Origin: Streptomyces sp. NBC_01803
Lineage (GTDB): Bacteria > Actinomycetota > Actinomycetes > Streptomycetales > Streptomycetaceae
Assembly: GCF_035917415.1 (NCBI RefSeq)
Contig: NZ_CP109073.1
Coordinates: 2,936,501 to 3,000,500 of the forward strand
Direction of reading: 5' to 3'
Length of the DNA: 64,000 bases
Both the position numbers and the translations under genes were made by a program. The notes under the pieces were generated by a model. That model was given only the letters and a program-made list of their open reading frames with translations, was not told where the DNA came from and ran no database searches. This document shows positions 46,443-54,312 of this stretch, in pieces; the stretch's first letter is position 1, and every line of letters starts with the position of its first letter.

Positions 46443-47438
46443 CTCGTCCGGGGGCGGCAGCGGCCGGTCCTGGCGCAGAGCGGCGAAGAGGCGGCCGGCG
46501 GCGGAGGGGTCCAGGGTGAGGCGGTCGTCCTGGGTGGGGTGCGGGAGCGTGGGCACGGTGCGGAACGTCAGTCCGCCGTCCGGGACCGCCTGGACATCCT
46601 GGACATCCTGGACGAGACGGCGCAGCTCGTCGAGCGAGTCGAGCCCGGAGTCGCCGGTGATCGCGGAGGTCACGGCCTCCAGCACCGGGTAGAGGCGGGC
46701 CGGGTTGGCGAGGGTCCCGCCGTCCGTCAGCTCGTCGTGAAGGAGCCCGAGGAACTCCTGCTGCCGGACGATCCGGTGCAGATCGCTGTCGTCGCCGACG
46801 TACACCCGGGCGCGGACGTAGGCGAGGGCCTGTTCGCCGTCGAGGACGTGCCGCCCGGCGGACAGGTGGTGGCCCACGTTGGGGTCGTGCTCGTCCTGGG
46901 CCAGCTCGACCTCGACGCCGCCCACCGCGTCGATGATGTCGGCGAAGCCCTCGAAGCCGAGCACCAGGTGGTGGTCGATCCGGATGTCGGTCAGCCGCTC
47001 GAACGCGCGGATGGCGCAGGCCGCGCCGCCGTACTGGTAGGCCCCGTCGAACTGGGCGGTGCGGGCCTCGCTCCGGCCGCCGTCCTCGGTCCGGCAGGCG
47101 GGGAGGTCCACCACGATGTCGCGCGGCACGTTCACCGCCTCGGCCCGTTCGCCGTCGCCGGACAGGTGCGGCAGCAGAACGGTGTCGGAGCGGGCGTTGC
47201 CCGTGCCCGAGCCCCAGTCGTCGCCGATCAGCAGGATGTCCCGCGCCTCGCCGACGGCGGCCGGCCGTTCGCCGGCGTGCTCGTCCAGCGCCTCGGCGGC
47301 GGCGCGGTCGGTCGCGATGTTCCCGTCCAGCCTCTGGTAGGCCCACAAGGCGGTGCCCGCCGTGATCGCCAGCAGCACTCCGAAGGCCAGCAGCAGCCAC
47401 CACCACACCCGCTGACCGCGCGTCATATGGACAGCCAT
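46431..47438 (-). CDS. LCP-family (LytR-CpsA-Psr) protein
   Basis: The product has 335 residues. A short cytosolic start and one membrane helix (WWWLLLAFGVLLAITAGTAL) are followed by the LCP domain: DILLIGDDWGSGTGNARSDT, VNVPRDIVVDLP, GFADIIDAVGGVEVEL, ALAYVRARVYVGDDSDLHRI and VRQQEFLGLLHDEL. Conserved Arg and Asp residues for polyprenyl-phosphate binding are present. LCP enzymes ligate glycopolymers to peptidoglycan on the outer face. A strong upstream-distal 14-bp repeat covers its 3' end. Confidence 0.9.
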   Translation of the reverse strand: MAVHMTRGQRVWWWLLLAFGVLLAITAGTALWAYQRLDGNIATDRAAAEALDEHAGERPAAVGEARDILLIGDDWGSGTGNARSDTVLLPHLSGDGERAEAVNVPRDIVVDLPACRTEDGGRSEARTAQFDGAYQYGGAACAIRAFERLTDIRIDHHLVLGFEGFADIIDAVGGVEVELAQDEHDPNVGHHLSAGRHVLDGEQALAYVRARVYVGDDSDLHRIVRQQEFLGLLHDELTDGGTLANPARLYPVLEAVTSAITGDSGLDSLDELRRLVQDVQDVQAVPDGGLTFRTVPTLPHPTQDDRLTLDPSAAGRLFAALRQDRPLPPPDEPER

Positions 47439-47631
47439 GGCAGCCCACCTTTCCGGCTCGCTCGTGGGGGTCCATCCTGCGGTCCGGAACGGGTGTTATA
47501 AGGCATGTGGGCTTATTGTTCGACGGCTTCCACCGATCGGACGCGCGGCCGTGGGCCGGTCGGCCCGCCGGTCGGCGCGTCCGGCCGGCCCCCGCGTCCG
47601 GCCTCCGGCTCCCGCGTCCGGCCCCGGACCC

Positions 47632-48282
47632 TCAGGCCGTGTAGGGGCGGGCGGCGCGGGCCTCGCGCAATACGTCGCCCCACCAGGCGAGCTGGTCGAG
47701 CATCGTCGTGGCCGCGCCGCCGCTGCCCTCCGCGTCGAGCGGCCGGCCCGCGTCGTCGAACCCGCTCCAGGCCGAGTGGAAGCTGACCGTGTCCCGCACG
47801 GTGACGGCGTGCAGCTCCGCGAAGACGCCGCGCAGGTGCTCGACCGCGCGCAGCCCGCCGGAGACGCCGCCGTAGGAGACGAACCCGACCGGCTTGGCGT
47901 GCCACTCCTTGTGGTGCCAGTCGATGACGTTCTTCAGCGCGGCCGGGTAGCTGTGGTTGTACTCGGGGGTGACGACGGCGAAGGCGTCGGCCGCGGCCAG
48001 CCGCGCGGTCAGCCCCGGCCCCTCGTCGGCCCCGCCTGGCGGGGCCGACATCTCCAGCGGCAGCGTTCCGGCGTCGGCGAGGTCCACGGTGTCCACGGTC
48101 ATGTCGCCGCGGCCGGCGGCCCGCTCCGCGAACCAGCGGGCCACGGTCGGCCCGAACCGGCCGGCGCGAACGCTGCCGACGATCACGGCCAACCGCAGCG
48201 GGGCGGCGGTGCGGGCGAGCGCGGTGGTGGGCACGGGCATGGGCACGGGACTGGTAGTGGTGCTGGTACGGGTACCGGACAT
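47632..48282 (-). CDS. NADPH-dependent FMN reductase family protein
   Basis: The 216-residue product from ATG 48282 with GAGGGGATC upstream. The flavodoxin-like domain has LRLAVIVGSVRAGRFGPTVA, FAVVTPEYNHSYPAALKNVI and HAKPVGFVSYGGVSGGLRAV, matching NADPH-dependent FMN or quinone reductases. An extra Thr/Pro-rich N-terminus of about 30 residues is present. Its promoter contains a near-perfect 20-bp palindrome (48345-48364), so it is likely controlled by a redox- or ligand-sensing regulator located elsewhere. Confidence 0.9.
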   Translation of the reverse strand: MSGTRTSTTTSPVPMPVPTTALARTAAPLRLAVIVGSVRAGRFGPTVARWFAERAAGRGDMTVDTVDLADAGTLPLEMSAPPGGADEGPGLTARLAAADAFAVVTPEYNHSYPAALKNVIDWHHKEWHAKPVGFVSYGGVSGGLRAVEHLRGVFAELHAVTVRDTVSFHSAWSGFDDAGRPLDAEGSGGAATTMLDQLAWWGDVLREARAARPYTA

Positions 48283-48339
48283 GGCGGATCCCCTCATCCT
48301 TCGGGTGGCCGGTGACGGACCGGCCAACTGGGAAGAAGC

Positions 48340-48367
48340 GTCATACTTCAAGGGGCCTTGAAGTCAA
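48340..48367 (-). promoter_or_regulatory. Promoter with embedded palindromic operator
   Basis: On the minus strand TTGACT (48367-48362), a 16-bp spacer and TATGAC (48345-48340). The spacer is filled by ACTTCAAGG-cc-CCTTGAAGT, a perfect inverted repeat at 48345-48364. The layout suits a MerR- or HxlR-type regulator acting on the FMN reductase gene. Confidence 0.65.
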
Positions 48368-48386
48368 GCGGCGGGCCGCGCACCCT

Positions 48387-48442
48387 CGACGTGACCGAAC
48401 CGACGTGACCCAGTCGACGTGACCGAACCGACGTGACCAAGG
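48387..48442. repeat. 14-bp direct repeat (4 copies) upstream of the Fe-S gene
   Basis: CGACGTGACCGAAC, CGACGTGACCCAGT, CGACGTGACCGAAC and CGACGTGACCAAGG run head to tail between the divergent FMN reductase and Fe-S protein genes. The invariant part is CGACGTGACC. Confidence 0.9.
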
Positions 48443-48529
48443 CGACCCGGCAAGTTACTGCCTAGTAAGATGGCTCTGGGCTATGTTGCTAGCCCTGCTT
48501 GCCCCCGCCCGCAGGTCCGAGGAGCCGAC

Positions 48530-50737
48530 ATGCAACTCGCCGCGATCATCGTCTCGCTGGTGCTCACCGCGATCGCCATCGCCCTGTTCAGCAGGGCTGT
48601 TGGGGAGATCGTCCGTTTCTTGCGCATCGGCCAGTCATTGCCCGCGGGTGCCCGAACCGACGATCCCACCGCCCGCAGCGTCACACTGACCAAGGAATTC
48701 CTGGGTCACACGCGCATGAACAGGTGGGGGATCATCGGCGTAGCGCACTGGTTCGTCGCCATCGGCTTCCTCACCCTGGGCCTGACGATCGTCCAGGCGT
48801 ACGGCCAGCTCTTCGAGGCCGACTGGACGCTGCCCGTGCTCGGCGGCTTCGTGCCCTACGAGATGTACATCGAGTTCATCGCCGCGATGACCGTCCTGGG
48901 CATCGTGACGTTGATCACGATCAGGCAGCTCAGCGTCCCGCGCCGGCTCGGCCGCAAGTCCCGCTTCGCGGGCTCGACCACCTGGCAGGCGTACTTCGTC
49001 GAGTACGTCATCCTGACCATCGGCGCCGCGATCATAATGCTGCGCGGCCTGGAGGGCGCCCTCCACCACGTGGAGGGCTACGAGGCGGGATACTTCCTCT
49101 CCTACCCCCTGGTCGCCGCGCTCGACGGCCTGAGCCACGACACCCTCCAGACCCTGGTCTACCTCGTCGCCATGATCAAGCTCGGCACGACGATGATCTG
49201 GGCCATCACGGTCGCGCTCAACACGGACATGGGTGTCGCCTGGCACCGCTTCCTGGCGTTCCCCAACATCTGGCTGAAGCGGAACGCCGACGGCGCCACT
49301 TCGCTGGGCGCGCTGCTGCCGATGACGTCGGGCGGCAAGCCGATCGACTTCGAGGATCCGGGCGAGGACGACCAGTTCGGCGTCTCCCAGGTGGAGCACT
49401 TCTCCTGGAAGGGCCTGCTGGACTTCTCGACCTGCACCGAGTGCGGTCGCTGCCAGTCGCAGTGCCCCGCCTGGAACACCGGCAAGCCGCTGTCGCCGAA
49501 GCTGCTGATCATGTCGCTGCGCGACCACGCCCACGCCAAGGCGCCCTACCTGCTGGCCGGCGAGAACAAGGAGGGCGTGCCCGCCGCCGCGGTGGCCGAG
49601 GCCGAGCGCCCGCTGATCGGCACCGCCGAGGAGCAGGGCGTCATCGACCCGGACGTGCTGTGGTCCTGCACCACCTGCGGCGCCTGCGTCGAGCAGTGCC
49701 CGGTGGACATCGAGCACGTCGACCACATCGTGGACATGCGCCGCTACCAGGTGATGATCGAGTCGGCCTTCCCGAGCGAGGCGGGCACGATGCTCAAGAA
49801 CCTGGAGCGCAAGGGCAACCCGTGGGGCCTGGCGAAGAAGAAGCGCCTGGAGTGGGTCAAAGAGGTCGAGTTCGACGTGCCGATCGTCGGCCAGGACATC
49901 GAGGACCTCACCGAGGTCGACTACCTCTACTGGGTCGGCTGCGCCGGCGCCCTGGAGGACCGTGCCAAGAAGACCACCAAGGCGTTCGCGGAGCTGCTCC
50001 ACATCGCCGGCGTGAAGTTCGCGATCATGGGCGGCGACGAGTCCTGCACCGGTGACTCGGCGCGGCGGCTGGGCAACGAGTTCCTCTTCCAGCAGCTCGG
50101 CCAGCAGAATGTCGAGATGCTCAACATGGCCTTCGGCGAGGACGCGGAGGAGGGCAAGGTGGTCGAGAAGTCCAAGAAGAGGATCGTCGCGACCTGCCCG
50201 CACTGCTTCAACACCATCGCCAAGGAGTACCCGCAGCTCGGCGGCCACTACGAGGTCATCCACCACACGCAGCTGCTCCAGACCCTGATCGACGACGGCA
50301 AGCTCATCCCCGTCACCCCGGTCGAGGGCCTGATCACCTACCACGACCCGTGCTACCTGGGCCGCCACAACAAGGTCTACACCCCGCCCCGCGAGATCAT
50401 CGGCCGCGTCCCCGGCCTGCGGAACGAGGAGATGCACCGCCACAAGGAGCGCGGCTTCTGCTGCGGCGCCGGCGGCGCGCGGATGTGGATGGAGGAGCGC
50501 ATCGGCAAGCGCATCAACGAGGAGCGCGTGGACGAGGCCCTCGCCCTCAACCCCGACATCGTCTCCACCGCCTGCCCCTTCTGCCTCGTCATGCTCTCCG
50601 ACTCCGTCAACGGCAAGAAGAACGACGGCAAGGCCAAGGAGGAGCTGAGGGTCGTGGATGTGGCACAGCTTCTTCTCGACTCTGTACAGCGGGCGCCCGA
50701 AGCTGCTGTCGAAGAGCCGGACACGGTACGTTCATAG
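48530..50737 (+). CDS. Membrane Fe-S oxidoreductase (EtfD-like)
   Basis: The product has 735 residues from ATG 48530 with GAGGAG upstream. About six membrane helices are in the first 270 residues (IIVSLVLTAIAIALFSRAVG, WFVAIGFLTLGLTIVQAYGQ, YVILTIGAAIIMLRGLEGAL). Two 4Fe-4S motifs follow (CTECGRCQSQCP and CTTCGACVEQCP), then two CCG domains with GDESCTGDSARR, DPCYLGRHN and GFCCGAGG. This is the layout of the mycobacterial Rv0338c/EtfD protein, which passes electrons from electron-transfer flavoprotein to menaquinone in fatty-acid oxidation. A membrane-bound respiratory role is therefore likely. The Yip1-like gene follows after 2 bp. Confidence 0.9.
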   Translation: MQLAAIIVSLVLTAIAIALFSRAVGEIVRFLRIGQSLPAGARTDDPTARSVTLTKEFLGHTRMNRWGIIGVAHWFVAIGFLTLGLTIVQAYGQLFEADWTLPVLGGFVPYEMYIEFIAAMTVLGIVTLITIRQLSVPRRLGRKSRFAGSTTWQAYFVEYVILTIGAAIIMLRGLEGALHHVEGYEAGYFLSYPLVAALDGLSHDTLQTLVYLVAMIKLGTTMIWAITVALNTDMGVAWHRFLAFPNIWLKRNADGATSLGALLPMTSGGKPIDFEDPGEDDQFGVSQVEHFSWKGLLDFSTCTECGRCQSQCPAWNTGKPLSPKLLIMSLRDHAHAKAPYLLAGENKEGVPAAAVAEAERPLIGTAEEQGVIDPDVLWSCTTCGACVEQCPVDIEHVDHIVDMRRYQVMIESAFPSEAGTMLKNLERKGNPWGLAKKKRLEWVKEVEFDVPIVGQDIEDLTEVDYLYWVGCAGALEDRAKKTTKAFAELLHIAGVKFAIMGGDESCTGDSARRLGNEFLFQQLGQQNVEMLNMAFGEDAEEGKVVEKSKKRIVATCPHCFNTIAKEYPQLGGHYEVIHHTQLLQTLIDDGKLIPVTPVEGLITYHDPCYLGRHNKVYTPPREIIGRVPGLRNEEMHRHKERGFCCGAGGARMWMEERIGKRINEERVDEALALNPDIVSTACPFCLVMLSDSVNGKKNDGKAKEELRVVDVAQLLLDSVQRAPEAAVEEPDTVRS

Positions 50738-50739
50738 GC

Positions 50740-51426
50740 GTGGCCGGATTCAGAAGGAAGCGCGACCAGCAGCCGCCGTATTACCAGGCCCCTCCGCCGT
50801 ATCAGGCTCCGCCGCCGTATCCCCACCCCGGGGACTACCGCGGCGGCGGAGCCCCGGAGCCCGAGGCCGCGGCGCCACCGCAGCTCCCGCCGCTGCGGTG
50901 GCAGGAGCTGCTGACCGGGATCGTGTTCCGACCGAGCCCGACGTTCTGGCGGATGCGCGACTACCCCATATGGGCGCCGGCGCTGATCGTCACGTTCCTC
51001 TACGGCATGGTCGCGGTCTTCGGCCTGGACGAGGCCCGCGAGTCGATCCTGGACACGACGGCGTCCACGGTGGCGCCGTACCTGCTGTTCACGGGCGTGG
51101 CGATGGTGCTGGGCGCGCTGGTGCTGAGCACGGTGACGCACAACCTGGCCCGCCAGTTCGGCGGGAACGGCCTGTGGGCGCCGACCGCCGGCCTGGCCAT
51201 GCTGATCATGGTGCTGACGGACGTGCCACGCCTGGCCCTGGCCCTCTTCCTGGGCGGCGCCGCCCCGGTCGTCCAGGTGCTGGGCTGGGCCACGTGGCTC
51301 TTCGCGGGCGTGCTGTTCACGATGATGGTCAGCCGCTCCCACGAGATCCCGTGGCCCAGGGCCCTGGCCGCCTCGGTCATCCAGCTCCTGGGCCTGCTGA
51401 TGCTGGTCAAGCTCGGCACGATCTAG
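50740..51426 (+). CDS. Yip1-domain-like membrane protein
   Basis: The 228-residue product from GTG 50740 begins VAGFRRKRDQQPPYYQAPPP, a Tyr/Pro-rich cytosolic start. About five membrane helices follow (ALIVTFLYGMVAVFGL, YLLFTGVAMVLGALVLSTVT, LAMLIMVLTDVPRLALALFL, VVQVLGWATWLFAGVLFTMM, ALAASVIQLLGLLMLVKLG). The motif LLTGIVFRPSPTFWRMRDYP is that of the Yip1 superfamily. It is read directly after the Fe-S gene, so it is probably in the same operon. Role unknown. Confidence 0.75.
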   Translation: MAGFRRKRDQQPPYYQAPPPYQAPPPYPHPGDYRGGGAPEPEAAAPPQLPPLRWQELLTGIVFRPSPTFWRMRDYPIWAPALIVTFLYGMVAVFGLDEARESILDTTASTVAPYLLFTGVAMVLGALVLSTVTHNLARQFGGNGLWAPTAGLAMLIMVLTDVPRLALALFLGGAAPVVQVLGWATWLFAGVLFTMMVSRSHEIPWPRALAASVIQLLGLLMLVKLGTI

Positions 51427-51463
51427 AAGGGATCCAGGAGGATCCAGAAAGATCCAGAAAGAT

Positions 51464-51916
51464 CTAGAAGTCGACCCGGACCCGGTCGTCGACGCGGGCG
51501 ACGGACCCCTGGTCGAACCTCTTCTCGTACTCCCCCCTGATCTCCTCCACCCCCTCCCCCCGCTCCCGGGCCTCCCCGGCCGGGTAGAACAGCACGACCT
51601 CGTACGACCGCTCCCGTTCGATGACCCCGTGCTCGTCGCGCCACTGCCCGTCCCCCTCCTGGACGGTGAGCCCGTCCGGGAAGAGTGGCGTGATCACCTC
51701 GGCGACGAACGCGCGGAACTCCTCCTCGGTGACCTCGGCCCCGCCCCCCGGCCGCGCGGTCCCGAAGAAGAGCCGCGTCTCGGCGTAGGCCGCCCCTTCC
51801 CTTTCCTCTGCCTCTTCCCTTTCCCCTTGTGCCTCCGCCAACTCCGCATAGGCGACGGACCCGCCCCCACCGACGAGCAGTCCAGTGAGCAGCGCCGTAC
51901 CGACCCTCAGGAACAC
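51464..51916 (-). CDS. DUF3574 family secreted protein
   Basis: The 150-residue product from GTG 51916 is preferred over GTG 51922, because GGAGG lies five bases before the former and overlaps the latter. It has a signal-like N-terminus (LRVGTALLTGLLVGGGGSVA), an acidic segment, then YAETRLFFGTARPGGGAEVT, EEFRAFVAEVITPLFPDGLT and VIERERSYEVVLFYPAGE, the DUF3574 pattern. No catalytic residue is assigned. It is divergent from dcd across only 24 bp, so the two promoters must overlap coding sequence. Confidence 0.75.
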   Translation of the reverse strand: MFLRVGTALLTGLLVGGGGSVAYAELAEAQGEREEAEEREGAAYAETRLFFGTARPGGGAEVTEEEFRAFVAEVITPLFPDGLTVQEGDGQWRDEHGVIERERSYEVVLFYPAGEARERGEGVEEIRGEYEKRFDQGSVARVDDRVRVDF

Positions 51917-51940
51917 AACCACCTCCGGTAACCTCAGGAC

Positions 51941-52516
51941 GTGCTTCTGTCAGACAAGGACATCCGTACCGAAATCGACGCGGGGCGGATCCGGGTCGAC
52001 CCCTACGACCCGACGATGGTGCAGCCCTCCAGCATCGACGTCCGGCTCGACCGCTACTTCCGGGTCTTCGAGAACCATCGCTACCCTCACATCGACCCCT
52101 CGGTCGAACAGCCCGACCTCACTCGGACGATCGAACCGCCGGGCGAGGAGCCGTTCATTCTCCACCCGGGCGAGTTCGTGCTGGCCTCCACCTACGAGGT
52201 GATCAGCCTCCCGGACGACATCGCCTCGCGTCTGGAGGGCAAGAGCTCCCTGGGCCGCCTCGGCCTCCTCACCCACTCGACGGCCGGCTTCATCGACCCC
52301 GGCTTCACCGGCCACGTCACCCTGGAGCTGTCCAACGTGGCGACGCTCCCGATGAAGCTCTGGCCCGGCATGAAGATCGGCCAGCTCTGCCTCTTCCGCC
52401 TGACCTCCCCGGCCGAACGCCCCTACGGCTCAAGTGGAGTCGGCTCCCGCTACCAGGACCAACGCGGCCCGACCGCCTCCCGCTCCTACCTGAACTTCCA
52501 CCGCACCCGCGTCTGA
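51941..52516 (+). CDS. dcd: dCTP deaminase
   Basis: The 191-residue product from GTG 51941 begins [20 protein letters not shown] and has the trimeric dCTP deaminase/dUTPase signatures: [60 protein letters not shown] and [16 protein letters not shown]. It deaminates dCTP to dUTP (and may hydrolyse it further) for thymidylate synthesis. The length is exactly that of Dcd. It is the last core gene before the tRNA and the integrated element. Confidence 0.97.
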   Translation: MLLSDKDIRTEIDAGRIRVDPYDPTMVQPSSIDVRLDRYFRVFENHRYPHIDPSVEQPDLTRTIEPPGEEPFILHPGEFVLASTYEVISLPDDIASRLEGKSSLGRLGLLTHSTAGFIDPGFTGHVTLELSNVATLPMKLWPGMKIGQLCLFRLTSPAERPYGSSGVGSRYQDQRGPTASRSYLNFHRTRV

Positions 52517-52809
52517 CACCGGCACGGCACTCCGCAACCGACCACACCCCGGACACCGCAACAACCGCGAGCGCCCGATCCGCTCGCCCCGAGCCGCGCC
52601 AGGGGAAACCGCCCGGCACGAAAGACGTGCCCCTCGACACAGCGGACGACGGTGGCGGTCTCCAACACTTCCCTCTCCCCTGCGACTTGATGAAGAAAGC
52701 CAACATCAGGGGATGAACCCGACACACCCCGGCACCGGCACTCCGCCGTACCGGGGGACATGGGAGATGCGGTAAGCTGAGGCTGACGGTCGGCTCTCAG
52801 TCGATCTTC

Positions 52810-52883
52810 GCGGGCGTAGTTTAATGGTAGAACATGAGCTTCCCAAGCTCAGAGCGCGAGTTCGATTCTCGTCGCCCGCTCCA
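52810..52883 (+). tRNA. tRNA-Gly (CCC)
   Basis: GCGGGCG (52810-52816) pairs with CGCCCGC (52873-52879). The D-arm (AGTTTAATGGTAGAAC), the anticodon stem TGAGC/GCTCA with loop TTCCCAA (anticodon CCC), and the T-arm GCGAG-TTCGATT-CTCGT all fold. CCA is encoded at 52881-52883. Its 3' half is the integration site of the element that follows. Confidence 0.97.
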
Positions 52884-52891
52884 ACGGTTAA

Positions 52892-52926
52892 GGCCCAGGT
52901 CAGGGACATGATCCCGAACCTGGGCC
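52892..52926. terminator. Hairpin between tRNA-Gly and int
   Basis: GGCCCAGGT...ACCTGGGCC with inner GGGA/TCCC, 20 bp before the int stop codon. It would end transcription from both the tRNA and int. The same hairpin recurs at 63595-63630. Confidence 0.7.
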
Positions 52927-52946
52927 GTTGTGTTGTCTAGACCGAT

Positions 52947-54098
52947 TTACCCCCCGCGTGCCAGATCCGTGCCAGATTCACCGGCCGCTGCCCGCTGCGC
53001 CTCGACCCGGGCGTTGATCCCGGCCGCGACCTCCCGCTGACGTTCGTGGTTCGAGTGCTGGTAGATCATCGCGGCCTTCTCCGAGGACTGGCCCGCACGG
53101 ACCATCGTGTCCTTCAGCGTCGCCCCGCTCTGCGTCGAGAGCGTGTGTCCGGTGTGCCGCAGGTCGTAGAAACGGAAGTCTTCCGGCAGTCCGACCTTGA
53201 CCCGAGCCTTGCGCCACTTCCGCCCGAAGGTGGACCGCCGGAACGGCTTGCCCTTCTCCCCCACGAACAGCAACCCGTCCGGTGCCTTTTCGGCGTACCA
53301 GTCGAGATGCCGGCGCAGGTCTTTCGCCATGAAGGCCGGAAGCGCGATGAGCCGCTTTCCGGCGGCCGATTTGGTATCACCCACGACCCTGCGTCCGGTC
53401 GTCAGCTCGGGAGCGGCCCGCCGCACCCACACGCCCGGCACGTCCAAATCGACATCCGGCCGCCGCATCTCGGCCTGTTCCTCCGGCCGGGCCGGACCGT
53501 ACGCGGCGAGATAGACCATCAGCCGCCAGCGCGGCCCCATGGCATCAGCCAGCGCGTCCACCTGGGCCACCGTGGCGACGGGCCGTTCCGGAGCGGACTC
53601 CTTTCCGGCCCCCTTGATGCGGCAGGGATTCCGGCGGATCAACTCGTCATCGACGGCCGTCTCCATGATGGCCTTCAGCAACCGATAGCACTTCGCGACC
53701 GTGGTCGCCCCGGTCGCTTTCAGCAGCTCGGCCCGCCAGGTCCGGACACGTGGCGGCGTGATCTCGTCCAGGTCGAGCCCGCCGAACGTCGGCAGGACAT
53801 GCAGCCGCAGAAGCCGCCGGTACAGCTCCTCCGTGGTCGCGGCCAAGTCCCGCTCATCGACCCACTGAACGGCATACTCGGCGAAGTTGACCGCCCCGGC
53901 GTCGGGGTCGTGCCACTCCCCACGCCGCAGCTCGGTTCGCTTCTCCGCCAGCCAGTCATCCGCGTCCCCCGAGGTCTCGAAGGTGCGATCAGCGGGACGC
54001 ATGACGCCATCGGGTCCCGGGTACCGCGCCTGCCAGCGTCCGGACGGCAACTTCCGGATCGCTCCGAAACGGCGGCGCTTCCCCTTCCCATTGGCCAT
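52947..54098 (-). CDS. int: Tyrosine-family site-specific integrase
   Basis: The 383-residue product from ATG 54098 (MANGKGKRRRFGAIRKLPSG). It has an AP2-like arm-binding N-terminus, a core-binding domain (FAEYAVQWVDERDLAATTEE) and a catalytic domain: AYGPARPEEQAEMRRPDVDL (first Arg region), FRFYDLRHTGHTLSTQSGAT (HxLR region read as LRHTGH) and RAGQSSEKAAMIYQHSNHER (Tyr of IYQH). The usual GHS before the Tyr is GQS, a variant I recall in other streptomycete integrases. It inserts the element at the adjacent tRNA-Gly. It lies directly after xis, one base apart. Confidence 0.95.
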   Translation of the reverse strand: MANGKGKRRRFGAIRKLPSGRWQARYPGPDGVMRPADRTFETSGDADDWLAEKRTELRRGEWHDPDAGAVNFAEYAVQWVDERDLAATTEELYRRLLRLHVLPTFGGLDLDEITPPRVRTWRAELLKATGATTVAKCYRLLKAIMETAVDDELIRRNPCRIKGAGKESAPERPVATVAQVDALADAMGPRWRLMVYLAAYGPARPEEQAEMRRPDVDLDVPGVWVRRAAPELTTGRRVVGDTKSAAGKRLIALPAFMAKDLRRHLDWYAEKAPDGLLFVGEKGKPFRRSTFGRKWRKARVKVGLPEDFRFYDLRHTGHTLSTQSGATLKDTMVRAGQSSEKAAMIYQHSNHERQREVAAGINARVEAQRAAAGESGTDLARGG

Positions 54099-54099
54099 G

Positions 54100-54312
54100 T
54101 CAGGCAGCCCTTCCGTACCGGTTCCGCCGCCGCTGGGCCGGTCGGACGGTGTTCGCGTCGACGTAGGCGGCAAGCGCGCTCTCGGGTATGCGGACGTGCC
54201 GCCCGACCTTGACGAAGGTGATCCGGCGTTCAGCGATCAGCCGACGCGGGAAACGCACGGTGGTCCCCAGCACCTCGGCCACCTCGGCCACGCTCAGGTA
54301 TCGGTCCTTCAT
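54100..54312 (-). CDS. xis: Excisionase (helix-turn-helix) Xis
   Basis: The 70-residue product begins MKDRYLSVAEVAEVLGTTVR and continues RLIAERRITFVKVGRHVRIP, ESALAAYVDANTV, the MerR-like winged-helix of AICE excisionases. The size and position before int match the pSAM2 type. Its start overlaps the repSA stop (ATGA at 54309-54312), so repSA, xis and int are coupled. Confidence 0.9.
   Translation of the reverse strand: MKDRYLSVAEVAEVLGTTVRFPRRLIAERRITFVKVGRHVRIPESALAAYVDANTVRPAQRRRNRYGRAA

Noticed and set aside
51430-51470. Short agatccagaa-type repeats between the convergent Yip1-like and DUF3574 genes
   Set aside because: Only about three imperfect 10-bp copies without a stem. Too weak to call a terminator or a regulatory site.
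52706-52909. 67-residue minus-strand frame containing GDENRTRALSLGSSCSTIKL
   Set aside because: It is the antisense of tRNA-Gly, a well-known spurious translation seen in many genomes, not a gene.
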